In this document: in pieces, positions 22,791-35,235 of the stretch
Layout: each line of letters begins with the position of its first letter
How positions within the stretch are numbered: the stretch's first letter is position 1
From: Lepidurus packardi
Lineage: Eukaryota > Arthropoda > Branchiopoda > Notostraca > Triopsidae
Direction of reading: 5' to 3'
DNA: 64,000 nucleotides
Assembly (NCBI GenBank): GCA_023053545.1
Contig: JAKZAN010000004.1
Span: 6,262,001-6,326,000 of the forward strand
Made by a program: the position numbers and the translations under genes
Notes under the pieces: generated by a model
Database searches by the model: none
The model's input: only the letters and a program-made list of their open reading frames with translations
What the model was told of the DNA's origin: nothing

Positions 22791-25700
22791 TAAGCACTCG
22801 CAGACTGAGGAAGATTTCAATATTCCTTTGTCTGCAACTGGTAAGTGTAAAGGTAGTTTCTTAATAATGCATTCTGACCCATTAGCCAAGCCATCATTAA
22901 CATCAGAGTTCATACTGTATTCGAAAGGCAAATCTATTGCTATATGTAAATAACGAATGCAATTGGTATTAGTAATTTTATCCGGCAGTGTGTTTAAAAG
23001 ACATTTTATATCAACGCCTTTACACCCTCTTACTGGAAGGTCGGTACTGATAATTATTGCTCTCTCTTGTTTTGCGTTTTCCCATTCCTTTTGGTTGTAG
23101 AAATCAATATCATTATTCCGGTAACTGATTCGTTGTACACAATTGGGAGACGTTGAAGTGATTCGGCTACGTAGGATAGAAATATCTTCAGGAGTTTGCT
23201 TGCCTTCTCGTAACCTGTTTAGGAGTTCCGCGAAGAGAAGGTCGTCTTTTTGACGCATGATCTGCTGTAGCTCAAACATTTTAAAGTTGTCTAACCAAAG
23301 ATGCTCAGATAAGCAGCGTGCTCCCGTATTCGAATATTTAAAAACAGGCTGAGCTTTCGTTGGTGGTAGTTGAAAGAGGTCTCCGACACACAATACTGAT
23401 TTACCTCCAAATATCTGCGACGAGCCAAAAATTTCTTTTAAGCGAAAGTCAATGTAATAAAGCATATTTATTCCTACCATAGAAATTTCGTCTATTATGA
23501 AAAGTTCTACATCGCGGAACAGTAAATATAATTCCGAGCGCACTTGAGATTGCAAACACAAAAAAGTATTATTAGCGTCGAACATTCTTCCTATAGGAAT
23601 ATGAAATGTGCTGTGTATCGTTGATCCGCCTACATTAAAAGCGGCTTTGCCAGTGTAAGCTACAATAACCACTTTCTTTGTATCGGGATTTGAGTTCGGA
23701 CCTTTGTTAAAATAACGGGTTACACATGCGTCAATCGCTCGAACAACTAAACTTTTGCCTGTTCCGGCTCCACCGCTAAGGAATCTACAATAATTGCCAG
23801 CTTTTGTTTTATGCATGTATAACAGATCTAAGACAAATAGTCGTTGTTCTATATTTAAACAACGCATCATAGAGAAATACTCCTCATCTCGTATACCATA
23901 CTTTTCGACTGACGAAGCTGTTTTACCTAAGCTCAGATCATTAGGGTGGGTATTTGGTAAATCTCTTCCTATGTCTGCTTCAGGCATGCAGTTGTACTCA
24001 GGGTCGAAAATTTGATTGGAATCAGTTTGCAATTCCTTCAGAGTTTCTTCGTCTTCCGATTCTGAACCGTTGAAAGTGTTATGATCCACTAACTCGTGTA
24101 AAGGTTTGCTCAGTATATCGTCTACAGCATCACTGCTGGGTTCAAAAAATTGGCGTTCTTTTTGAATACGGTTGAAAACATCACGCTGGAAAAATGTAGT
24201 CTCGTAAGTTTCTTGAGTTTTAAGATCATTGTGATCCCTCCATGGCCAGTACAACATGAGTTTACTATGGAAATATTTTTCAGGGTTTGTGTCACGACGG
24301 TAGTTCATGAACCTTAAGATTCGATGTTTTGTTCGTACATTATAGACCGAATGTTTCTTCTCTTTTTTGTCATTATCGAAAGACTCTTTATTGTCATCTT
24401 CAAGTTCTGATTCGCCAGAGTATTCGGTTTGTTCTATACAATAACCATCGTCACCAACAATATTGGAATCATTGTTATGATATTTATGCGTGTAGTTTGT
24501 GACATATTCTGCTAAGCTTGTGTTCTCTAGGTAGTTCGGTCTCTTCGAATATCTATCTAAAAAATTTTCAGATATAACATTTTCGTTTTCATCGTCCATT
24601 TTCTTAATGACTGCAAAAGGTTTCGAAAGAATTACTCTATCCTCAGGTTGACATGTGGGAACGAACACAACAGCCCTGCTGAATTTTCTTAAAGGCAACT
24701 GAAGAAGTAAAAAAACAGCTTCTTGCACACCAACCTCTGTGGAATTTAAGAATTTGTTGCCCACCATTCTAAACTTTTCTCTAAGCGTAAAATTTCCTTC
24801 ATGTACTTCTTTTACCACGTTACGAAGAGTTTCGCTCATACCCTTTTGCGATTTGGTCATGTAACTTGCAATATATGAGGCAGCTGCGTAAGCATCAAAT
24901 ACATACTGAATGTCCATATTTGCGTCCCAGAATTCTAGGAGTAATGGATTAAAAGCATTTACCATACATTCGTTAGGCGCACGTTTCAAGAACAATGTTG
25001 TTTTGGTAATACGTGTTCGCAAAGCACCAATATAAGTTTCTAAATTAAATCCACACTCGCACAAAAAGGAGTCAAAGGTGGCAAATGTTTCACAAGAAAG
25101 GTTCATTAATTCCTTAATTTTTTTCCAAGCAAGACTATATTTATTTATGTTGTCTTTTGGCTCGTTGGACTCGAAAGGTTTGAGCAACATTGTGTTCGGG
25201 ACGGGAGGTTTCGGGAAAGCGAAGCGGCATTTCTTGTTTTTCCCTTTTACTTTACAGGTAAATGTGTGTCTGTGTTTTTGTACTTCAATGGCCTTTTCTG
25301 TGTACGGACCAGATAATTGACAAGAAACGTACTTGTCTACATACCGGATTAAGGCTTCGTCGAACGACTGTTCATCTTGAAAATCAGCGCGTAAGGGTTG
25401 GTTATCACACCAAACGAACAAATGAATATGGGGGGAGCCACGTTGTTGAAATTCCACACGTATTGCATAATCTTTAACTTTGCCAAGTGGTTCGATTGGG
25501 TCTCTGAATAACTGTAGAAGTTTGTCTACGCGGTAATTAAAGTATCTTGCACAAGTGACGTTGTCTTTGAGTAAACGACATTTGTCTAACCATGCTAACG
25601 ATTTAAGTTCAACATCCGTGTACAAGCGTTTATCAACCGTTTTTCCTAATATTCGCAGGAGGTCAAGCCATCTAGTTTCTGCTGCTGAAAAGCTTAAAAA

Positions 25701-26990
25701 AAATGCAGGGGGTCCCAGTTGACGAATCATGGCAAATAAGTCATGGCATACGCGCTGGAAATAAGGAGGCGATCCACGTACAGATTTTAGGAAATTGAAA
25801 CCTCCGTCAAACTGCAATGAACGTAAGACTTCCGGGTTTTTCAGCATCCGTGCGTTAAAAGAAGTTCCTGGTCTTTTATCCTTAGCCTTTAAAATTCTCG
25901 TCCCGAAGCGCATAGTGTCAGCTATCTTCTTTATTTGTAGTTTCTTAACTTTGAAAAATATGTTAATTTCGTCTTGAGCAACACGACGATCGACATGTTG
26001 TAACTCAGCTTTGCAAAGAGAACTGTAAGAAACCGGTCGAGATCGAAAATGACCATTTGTATATTGATCGTTAGGATTGAGACAGTAAGCTGGTCTTGCA
26101 AAGCCACAAAAGATGTGAGGGAAGGCAAGTTCTTCGCAGTCCTTATCGCTAAGTATACCCAATGGTCGCTTGTTTTCTCCAGGTGCTATAATATGAATAA
26201 CGTCGTCACCTTCCCCATGTAAAAAATTTTCGTTCAATAATATAGTATCCATATTGACTCTAGCAATATCTTCAGAAATTTCTGTGTCACTACTATCACT
26301 GTGTGGCTTTGTTTTGGAAAATATAATAGAGTCCATTGATTCTGGATCTGATGCACCATCAGTGATGACGCTTTCTTCAACACACACTTCCGGAACATCT
26401 TCCTCTGGTACAAATTGCCAATTCTCTGCAAATGAGATATTATGTTCAATAAATAATGGACGTGTGACTAGCAGTTTAGCTGCGTTACGCACCAAGTTAG
26501 GACGAACAGTTTCTACAAACTCTGGTCGAGTATAAGTTAACTTTCTTTTCAAGGCCACTTTTATTGTTTCAAAATCTCTAAATTTTCGCGGTAATTCTGT
26601 AATGGTTTCATCAATATCATGTGGAATATTTACGACATTTCCTTTCAATTTTGACTGACCTCCTTGTCGCTGTGGTTGTAATCTTAAGAACATGAGACGA
26701 GGGGATATCAATCTTCGTTCCATAGGGTTTAAATCTTCAAGAACTTTAGGCAATTCTGGGAAGCCAACTTTATTTAGTTTTGACATTGGAGGAATTTTAC
26801 CCTTCTGCAGATATCTGAAACACGTTATGCACACGAATTCGGTGTGTATGGCTCGAAAACACGAAACAAATAACTGGCTTGCGCAAGATATGTCATTATC
26901 GTTAAGTTCATCGATGGCTGTTTGCAGTTTTTTGGCAGGAAACAATGAACGCTTAAAATGAACATTACCTGATACTCCTAAAAATTCCAA
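22626..26990 (-). pseudogene. Helentron B Rep-helicase, truncated at both ends
   Basis: About 1454 open codons on the minus strand, highly similar to residues from about 890 to about 2295 of the intact element A protein. It keeps part of DUF6570, the Rep HUH motif RGSPHIHLFVW near 25430, the tyrosine pair SYIASYMTK near 24860, Walker A GGAGTGKS near 23770 and IIDEISMVG near 23495. Similarity ends at about 22810, after LPLHLPVADKGI; the remaining codons read the RPA fragment out of frame. No ATG starts the frame: an in-frame stop lies at 27015-27017 and the first similar residues begin inside DUF6570, so the N-terminus is lost. There is no internal stop, so the deletion is young or the protein is still used as a truncated Rep. 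Confidence 0.88.
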
Positions 26991-27318
26991 AAGATAACCA
27001 GCCGGAATAATTATTCAGAAATTATCCACTTATCATACGGGAAAGAATCGTCTAATGACAATGCAAACAATGAGTTCAGTTCGCAAAGGCACTGCAAACA
27101 GTACAGTACATAATATAAAAGTAATCAGCTCACGAAGGTAACAGGAAGTGCTGAAACATATAAAATTGTTATTCATTGAATATTACCTGATACTCCAAAA
27201 AATTCAAGCCGGAATAATGATTCAGAAATTATCCAGTTACCATACGGGGAAGAATCGTCTAATGACAATGCAAACAATGAGTTCAGTTCGTTCAGTTCAG
27301 TACTGCAAACAGTACAAA
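26963..27318 (-). repeat. Imperfect tandem duplication at the 5' edge of the Helentron B frame
   Basis: 26963-27110 recurs at about 27181-27318. Both carry ATTACCTGATACTCC, GCCGGAATAAT, CAGAAATTATCCA, GAATCGTCTAATGACAATGC and ACTGCAAACAGTAC. The repeat spans the broken start of the Rep frame. A separate 38-base unit is repeated twice at about 27474-27551. Confidence 0.8.
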
Positions 27319-27952
27319 ACAAGAAACAAGTCTAATTAACATTGCAGTCACAAAAATTAGAGCAGGAGACTGCCGGATCGGAGAAAACAAAAAACAAGAA
27401 TTTTTCCAAATATCCAAGCAAGAAATCAATCGTCCAAACAGGAAAAATGTCTACCCGTTAGATATAAGATAAGAAGAAATCAGTCCACAAAACTAACGTA
27501 AGTGCTGACATAAGAAGAAATCAGTTCACAAAACTAACGTAAGTGCTGACATAAGAAATATCAGCATAGAAAGCTACCAATAAAAACAGAATACAATTTT
27601 AGCAATTGATCTTATTTTTACCTATGAGTCCTCAAAATTCAAACTCTGCACGATATAGTAAGCTTTTGTCACAGCTAATAACAAACGTTTACCAACGTTG
27701 ATCTGCTACCCTGTCCTATTGATCCTACAGACGTGACGTCACAAGCCCAAAAACTATCACGTGCTGGTACGTTCTAACCCGTTTTGTGATCCAATTTGCC
27801 CACTTCTGAGAATCTCATGAAAGGAGCACGAACGACCTGGCCGATGGCAATATGTCCTTATCTCCCACCCACCAAACCCACCCCAAAATAACACAGCCCT
27901 TATGGGAAAAACCCGAGCCAAGCTCAGCAACCCACCCTCCCACTGGCAAGGC

Positions 27953-28030
27953 TAAAGTCTGGACGATATATTAAGCTGTTGTCACAGCTAATAAAGTCTG
28001 GACGATATATTAAGCTGTTGTCACAGCTAA
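27953..28030 (-). repeat. Helentron B 5' terminus, two perfect 39-base units
   Basis: Units 27953-27991 and 27992-28030 are identical. Read on the minus strand, each begins TTAGCTGTGACAACAGCTTA, where AGCTGT pairs with ACAGCT around GACA, and ends CAGACTTTA. It corresponds to the 59-base unit of element A minus the inner CCAGTC-GACTGG arms. A diverged single copy lies at about 27645-27690, matching the internal copy at 8404 in A. The G-rich segment next to it (27840-27945) also mirrors 8196-8290. Confidence 0.88.
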
Positions 28031-28135
28031 TAATAACACACATCAACACACGCTTGACCACCGTCATTCAACTACACAGCCATCTACCAGAACCACAGAA
28101 CACCACGTCATCCACAACTCACACGGACTCCCTGG

Positions 28136-28170
28136 CACAGCTTATTCGACAGTTCATCCTGTCGTCTTGT
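28136..28170 (-). repeat. Right inverted end of Helentron B
   Basis: Read on the minus strand it starts ACAAGACGACAGG and ends CGAATAAGCTGTG. CGACAG and CTGTCG can pair as a small hairpin. It matches 21689-21723 in inverted orientation and lies about 170 bases upstream of the NFXL1 start codon. Confidence 0.8.
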
Positions 28171-28338
28171 TATTTCAAGGCGATGACGTTGTTTTTTTTT
28201 CTTCTTCTTGTGGTCATTGGTATTAGAAAAACTCCAGAAAGTTATTAACTGGATTATGTAAGGTAATTAGAAGTTTTTATGATTTGTAGGCGTTAATGAT
28301 GATTATTGGAAATTAGTCGGACCTTTGAAAAAGAAGGC

Positions 28339-31300
28339 ATGTCAAGTCAAAGAGGAAACGTTTGGAAGACCAGAGCAGCTACTGCAAGGGTACCGGCACA
28401 ACAGGCTGGCAGAACGGTTCAACACCAACAGCATCAAAATGGTTCACGAGGACCTTCAAGGCAAAACCCGAGCACAAATGCATCCGGTAGGAAGGATGGA
28501 AGACAGGAGCCAACCGAAAAGGAGCGGACTCGTAACTTTGATGAAGCATGTGCTGAAATCCAGGCCAACGTAAAGAAACATCTCGAAAAAGCAAATTTGC
28601 TTAATGACAGCACAACAGATAGTTCCGACGATGACAGTGTCGTAGACTCGCAGCTTGTCTGTAGGTTCTCGCGATTTCTAATGACATTTTTGCTAATGGG
28701 CCTATATATTTTAGCCACGCTATTCAAATCCTATGTTACGAAAAGTTCTGATGATGGAAAAAACACCCAGGAACTTGTTTATGAAGCACTAAAGTCTGGT
28801 ACTACCGTTTGCCTCATTTGCATAGGAACGATAAAGAAACCAGAAGCCGTAAGAACCTTATAGTTATAATTTTTAAGCTCAAATGTAACTATGATAAAAA
28901 AATAGATTTGGAGTTGCAGTGGCTGTTACTGCAGTTTACACTTGAATTGCGTTCAAAGGTGGGCCAAAGATAGCATTTTTGGCCAAGCTGAAGCTGCTCA
29001 AGAAAATCAAGTTCCAGGGCAAGTTGCTGTTCCTCACAAGGTCCCCTTCTTATGGAGCTGGTAATAAAAACACATAAAAAAAAGTGTGTTTGTTGACTTT
29101 TTACCACTTAATTTTCCTCCTCTATTTCAAGTCCGAAATGCAGAAAAGAATATTCGGCGTCCGGCATACCCACGCGCTATACTTGCTATTGTGGAAAGGT
29201 TGTTGATCCAGCTGTGGATCCTTGGCTTGTGCCCCATTCTTGTGGCCAGTCTTGCCAGAAACCATTGAAACCAGAGTGTAGTCATCATTGCTTGCTCCTT
29301 TGTCACCCTGGTAATGTAAAATTTAATGACACGTTGTTCTATTCTATTTTGTATTATTATTATTTACAGGTCCATGTCCTCCTTGTCCTCAGACTATCTC
29401 TGTAACTTGCCTTTGCGGTCAGAGTAAATCTCAGCCCCGCCGTTGTAGCTCCAAAGCTTGGACTTGTACCCAACCTTGCAAGCGCATCCTCCTTTGCAAT
29501 AAACATCAATGCGAAGCCATTTGTCATGCGGGCGACTGTCCACCCTGTCCTAGACATAGCAAGCAAACTTGCCGCTGTGGCAGGCTATCAGAAGAACGTT
29601 TGTGTACCGAAAAAGACTTCCAATGTGGCAAAGTATAAGAACTTTTAATCTTTGTCCAAGAAAACGTATACAAACAATAAGGTTTTGACTCCAGATCTGT
29701 GGGAATACTTTACAATGTGGGCACCACTCCTGCAAAGTTATATGCCACAGTGGCCTCTGTGGTCCTTGTCCCCTGTCTTTGCAACGGACATGTCCATGTG
29801 GGAAAAAAGTAGTCACATTACCCTGTACAGTGGAAGTGCCGCCCTGTGGAGATACGTGTGGGAAAATGTTGGAATGTGGCTTGCATTTCTGTGCAGAACG
29901 CTGTCATAAGGGCAGTTGTGGCACGGTATGTCCTAATTAGGTTTTTCATGCATGGGGTAACTTTTTCGATCCCAATTGGATTTCAATTTCTCTAGAGGAA
30001 CCTCACTTTATGCCCACTTTCGTAAACCTCCTTTTTTATAATTTAATATGGTAAAGTGTTAGAGTTTTCCGTGTTTATTTTAAAAAGTCTTTATTTAAAC
30101 GGCGAGTTGTAATAAGGTTAAAGTTTATGCACGGATGAAGCCATCTACAAGACTGAATATTAGGAAATTATTTCAGTGATAGGTTAAGCTTTGAAAGTGC
30201 CGTATTTTACAAATTAGACGTGCTTTTCAATTTGCAGTGTTTGCAAATGCGGGTTCAGCGATGTCGCTGTGGAGCAAAGGAGAAAGAACTACCTTGTTAT
30301 AAGCCTTTTACGTGCGAAACCAAATGCAAGCTGGTAAAAGACTGCCGCCGCCATCCGTGCAACCGCAAAGTAATTTACTAATTTGCTCAATCTTACCAAG
30401 ACAATCCTTTTGTGGAGTCGTGTAGTGCTGTCCAGGGAACTGCCCCCTTTGCGAGCAAACTTGCAACCGCCCCTTAAGCTGTAAAAACCATAAATGCGTC
30501 TCTCGGTGTCATCAGGGCCCATGCTACCCTTGTCCGCTGACTGTCGATGTCACCTGCGCTTGCGGAATGACCCAAACGACTGTTCCGTGCGGAAGGGAAA
30601 AATACACTAAACCGCCCAAGTGTTCGCAGCTTTGCAAGTAAGCTGAACTAATGAGCTTCAATTGGTCGGTCGCTAATTTCTTTTTCACACCATCAAGTTG
30701 CTTTTACTTTCCTGTTGTTGTTTATTTATTTTCCTTTTTTTTCTGTACAAGAAAAAAACGTAGCTAAAATAGCTGATCAAATTGTTACCTTATGTCATGC
30801 GTGATTCCAATTTCCAGGAAGGGACCAGATTGCCATCATCCATCCCGGGAAAAGCATGCGTGTCATTTTGGCGATTGCCCACCCTGTAAGCGAACCTGTG
30901 GGGAAACATTCGTCAGTTGCGATCATTCATGCCCCGCACCATGTCACGACGCCGTACCCGTCAAGATTCAACCACCCTCTGTCACGCCACGAGCTGGACC
31001 GTGGGAAGTTGCTCCTGCTCCTCGCATTGAGATACGCAAACTTCCTTGTCCCCCTTGTCAAGTAAAACCAGTTAAAATATGCACGCTCTTGATCTGAAAA
31101 AATAAGACAAGGGAAATGAAGAAAAGTATCTTAATGTTAGGTCCCTATGCCTGTCACGTGCTTGGGGGGTCACGAAATGTGCGACTGGCCTTGTCACATT
31201 GCCCAGCCTACATCGTGCCAAAGACCTTGTGGTCGGTTGCTGCCATGCACAAATCATTCGTGTGGCAAGCCATGCCATCTCGTCCAGGACGCACCCAATG

Positions 31301-33401
31301 AACTAAGTGTGAGTTTTTATTGCTGTATACTTCGTATGGCCCGAGAAGAGGCGACCTATATATACGTTTTATTTTCGGTCCACTCAAAATCTGTATTTTA
31401 GGCCGGGAGCAATTGCGAGCCGTGTGAGTCAGTGTGCCTGAAGAGTCGGCCGCGAGGTTGCCAGCATCCGTGCCCAAAGCCGTGCCATCATGGCAATTGT
31501 CCACCTTGTAACAAATTAGGCAAACATAATTGTCATTGTGGACTGAATCCCCAGTTTATTCGCTGCAATGACTGGACTGCAGCTGAAGAAACGGACAAAG
31601 AAAACTTACTCAGCTGCAAAGATCGATGCCCGAAACTGGTAACTTGCCTCCAATAGACATTCTCACTTGTCTTCTCCTCTTGCTCCTTTTCGGGAGTTCC
31701 TTTTTCTTTTCTTTTCCTTTTTCTAACGTCTAGTCTTTCAGTGACGTTCGGGGTTGTCTGGCTGATTTTTTAAACACGAAATTTAAAGACTTTTTAAACA
31801 CGAAATTCTATTGGTCCTTTAAAAGATTATGGATCTGGTGTCTTTCTGTCGGGCCTGGCATCTTTCTGTCGGCCCGGCATCATTGTATTGGGGCCCCGTA
31901 TGAATGTTGGGTACACGGAATCCTTTTGTCGATTCGTTCTTGTGTCGCGTTGCCAACGTGTTGAGAACCCTACCTAAGCGTAGGAGCAGGCTTCAAAGAC
32001 GCTGTGTTAGTTGTGTTTTAGACGTTTGGTTATAAAAAAATGGCGACGAACAAGAAAACAATTAATGTAAATGTAAAGAGAAGTAACGGCGCATTGAAAT
32101 TTATGACAAATTAAATTTAAACGATTTGCCATAAAGGCCTTTAAATTAGGAATTCATCAATCATGTCTGTCAAAATTGTTGAAAAATCGTTACGAAATGG
32201 TGGGTCTAGTGAATCTAGAAAAAGGAAACGTGTGAGAAAATGTCACGAAGTAGACGATGCTTTGTTTCTTTGGTTTAAACAAGCCAGTAACCGATTTTGG
32301 TTAATCTCCGCTCAATATTCACTACATTCACCTGACAAACGTGATTACAGTAAGTGACATCTACTGTAGTTTCTTTCTTTATTTTGTCGCTTCCAAACTA
32401 GGGAATGTCCGTCGCAAATAGCAGTTTTTTGTTCTCTGCGAGACAAACTTTTATTGTGTCGTATTGAGCAAAGAAAAAATAAGTTTACCACAATTGACAG
32501 CTGCAAAACTTTCCCAGCTTTCCATCTTCTGATTGGGAGCTTCTCGGAAAGGATGCGACGTGAAAGATGAACAGTAGTATTGATAGCATCTTTTTATATT
32601 AAGTTACATCGATTTATGGCGGGATTCTCCGCTTGAGAAAAAGCAAAAGACATTTTTTTTCTTTGACGACGCTAAAAGCATTTGTCGAATAGCAGGGGCC
32701 TCTTGTAACATGTGTTCTTTTACTACAGACTGCGTATTATCTGTGTGTATTTGTTCTCCTTTTTTTATAACCTAATATCTTTGTGTACATAGCTGGCGTG
32801 CGGTCATCGCTGCCCCAAGCTGTGTCACTCAGGGGCATGTCCGGAGCTTAATATCTGTGAAGAGGCTGTTATCCTCCGTTGTCCATGTAAACGCATCAAA
32901 ATGAGCCAGAAGTGTCACCTCCAAACCCCGCCTCCCATTTGCGATTCCGTTTGCCAAGTCAAGCTAAGCCAGGAACAAAGGGTAAATAGTTTTCACCGCC
33001 TTTTTTTAATTTTAACAACAAGAAAGTTTCCTTCAGGACTCTGGTCCCGCATTCGGGATTGTCAAAAAGACTTTTGGTAGAAATCTCTCCAAAAGAAAAG
33101 AAAAACAAATTTGTTGGTCGATCTTGTAGCTTTTAGCTCATTGCCTAATGATCCTTGCACGGTGATTTTTCGCTAGGCCCAAGCTGAGAAGGAGCTGCTA
33201 AAGAAAGCAGAAGAGAAAGAAAGGGCCCAAGAAGAATACGAGCAATTTGTGAGGAAATTTGGACCGCGGAAAAAAGAACGGCGTCGAGAGCAGCATGTCC
33301 AAGATAACCCATCCCAGGGTATTACTACCATTAGTCTGGTAGTACTGTCCAGCCTGGTACTGGCTTCAGCTGGGCTCCTAACCTATGTGTACGGCTTTTA
33401 A
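28339..33401 (+). CDS. NFXL1: NFXL1, NF-X1-type zinc finger membrane protein
   Basis: Thirteen exons: 28339-28660, 28715-28848, 28906-29060, 29132-29310, 29370-29632, 29695-29925, 30238-30369, 30426-30637, 30818-31061, 31141-31308, 31402-31638, 32793-32981, 33177-33401. They sum to 2691 bases, 896 residues, close to the vertebrate length (about 911). An N-terminal low-complexity region is followed by a RING-like block [10 protein letters not shown]...[19 protein letters not shown], then a long series of NFX1 fingers such as [21 protein letters not shown] and [18 protein letters not shown], KKCxLxCG-type repeats and [11 protein letters not shown] match NFXL1. A charged coiled stretch rich in [12 protein letters not shown] and a C-terminal hydrophobic segment [20 protein letters not shown] suggest a tail-anchored membrane protein. 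NFX1-type proteins are linked to ubiquitin ligase and transcriptional roles; the exact job of NFXL1 is poorly known. Helentron B ends just upstream. Confidence 0.95.
31957..32366 (+). mobile_element. Tigger/pogo-type DNA transposon fragment in NFXL1 intron 11
   Basis: The 1154-base intron 31639-32792, the largest in the gene, holds about 410 bases similar to 35604-35956. Coding remains show the CENP-B/Tigger N-terminal DNA-binding region: a MATNKK start near 32040, then [30 protein letters not shown] and LWFKQA at about 32170-32285. The 3' end CATCTACTG at 32358-32366, followed by TA, fits a Tigger inverted end with TA target. The 5' inverted end and the whole DDE transposase core are missing. 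Confidence 0.8.
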
Positions 33402-33841
33402 GCTTCGCCGAGAGGATTTCCTCAAGGATTTAGGTAAGAGCGAAAGAAATTATCAGGAGATCTAGAAGCTATTGTGCAAAGCTACGCTGAAGTGTTTTAA
33501 GCTCCACCCACTTTGCATTTTCAAGTGACGTTGTTTACAAATTTGCAGCTTTTTGTTCCATTTCTTTTGAGAAGTTTCTTGATAGTTCAGGGTTGGGATA
33601 AGAGTTTCCTGCATTAATATTTTTCTTTGGCTGGTTAAAGTGGATCCAAAATAAATTCTCATGGCTAATGGATCTTGTCAAATCGGGAAACCAAAAATTA
33701 GGATTGCCTTGGTTAGGCGTCATTGCTTCCTTGTGAGCCGTAACGCCATGTTTTTATGGCTCGTGTGTGCTCGTTTCTCTTTGCTCCAACTTTTGGTGGG
33801 GTTTTGTATGTGGCGAGGATAGCGGAAAGTTTCTCATCCAT

Positions 33842-33869
33842 CCCCCCCCCCCCCCCCCCCCCCCCCCCC
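33842..33869. repeat. C homopolymer of 28 bases
   Basis: An uninterrupted run of C, about 440 bases downstream of the NFXL1 stop codon. Its length is likely unreliable in a draft assembly. Confidence 0.97.
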
Positions 33870-35235
33870 TTGACGCCGTGAACTTAGGGAGAGGGAGAAT
33901 TTTTATTGCGAGTGAATATGTTATAGAGACCTTCCATCTGTCTTTAAGGGCGGTATTTTATGATGTTAGCATGTGACAACTCTCCCCATTCTTGTTATAA
34001 TTCATGTAATTCATTATAGTACGTATTTTTCTGTTGCAGGGACGTCAAACGGGATGTCTGAAGCACAAGAAGCGGACGTGTTTTTAATAGGTATTTAGTA
34101 GCGGTTGGTTGGGGGTACGTTATATACACGAGGGAACGGGGGGACGAGCTAGCAATAAAAGTACAGCAAACGGAAAATCACTATCGGTATTGATCATCGT
34201 TATTGGGATGTCATGAATCGGAAGACGGCTGAAAACCCAATGGAGCGGGAAAGCGGAGGGATGGGAGGGTAAACGAAAACCATGTGCTTGCTTTTCTCTG
34301 GAGGAGTATCATGCATCTCGAAAGTAGGCAATCTGTTACCCTAAGCGTAGCCCTCTGCACAGGTTTAGGAGGGAAAATCCTTAGAAAAAATGATGCATGG
34401 AGGGAGGAAAGGAGTTATTGGCCTATGCTGCTTTGCGCTAACGTTTCCAGTCACAACGGCGCAAGAAATATTAACCTCTTTGGTGACATGTTGTTAAAAT
34501 CTGTGTAGCGGAAGAGTCTTCGTTTGAGTCGGGGTGAAGGGGAGTGTAACAGAAACCAAAAAGCAATCCCAGCTCAGTAACGAGCGTTTTTTCAAGTTTT
34601 AACTCGGTAGCGGAATTGGCTGGCAGGTAATGGGAATACATATGTTGTGCTGAATGCCTCGTGGCTGGCATAGCTAAGTACAGGAAAAGTATTGTCCGTA
34701 ATACGATGCTCGTTATACAACGCACGTCAGGCGAAGCAACATTGACCACGCCCCTTTCTCTGGATAGATCGATTCAACATCCCCCACCAACAACTCACCC
34801 CCGACCGTTCCAGTGGGCGGGTTTCCTCGTGTACTGTCATAATTTGTCCTCAGCCGAGTTTTCGTTCTACTGACCTTGCACGTAAAGGTTATATGACCCT
34901 TGGTTTGTACTCTGGAAAACCCCAATCTTATATCCAAAATAACATGCCAAGCTATCACCAGTGTAGTTACACTAATGTGTACAGGTTTTAAATACACCAG
35001 CATGTTCGCACCCTCGCATTACAATCCATGTCGACCCAAGCTCATCAAAGGATTACTGTAACTTACAGAACGTATTACTACGGTGGTTTGTCATTTTACA
35101 TTTAGTAGTACTGTTCCAGCCAAAGAAAAAGCTTATCGAGAAAATTAAGGTCAAGCCGGCCGTAATGCTACAACTCCGGTCTGGTGCATCCGTTTGCTCA
35201 TCCGCTTTGGTCGTCATATATGACTTATTTACTTG

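Larger units (their letters stand above)
21689..28170 (-). mobile_element. Helentron B (deletion derivative)
   Basis: A second, related Helentron on the minus strand, tail to tail with A. It is bounded by 35-base inverted ends (21689-21723 and 28136-28170), 32 of 35 positions matching. Inside each end, after about 135-140 bases, lies a TTAGCTGTG motif pointing inward. Coding content is Rep and the first part of the helicase, then a fragment of the RPA gene. The deubiquitinase and zinc-finger N-terminus, the helicase C-terminal motifs, the EEP endonuclease and the RPA N-terminus are missing. It cannot encode the full transposition machinery. Confidence 0.8.

Noticed and set aside
8078-28170. 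Idea that the 20 kb between the phosphatase relic and NFXL1 is a virus or Polinton-like integrant
   Set aside because: No capsid, packaging ATPase or protein-primed polymerase is present. HUH Rep, PIF1 helicase, EEP endonuclease and RPA identify Helentrons, and the protease-like domain alone does not make it viral.
32163-32357. Short frame [13 protein letters not shown]... considered as an NFXL1 exon
   Set aside because: The residues match the CENP-B/Tigger DNA-binding region and the sister copy at 35.6-36.0 kb. NFXL1 joins correctly without it.
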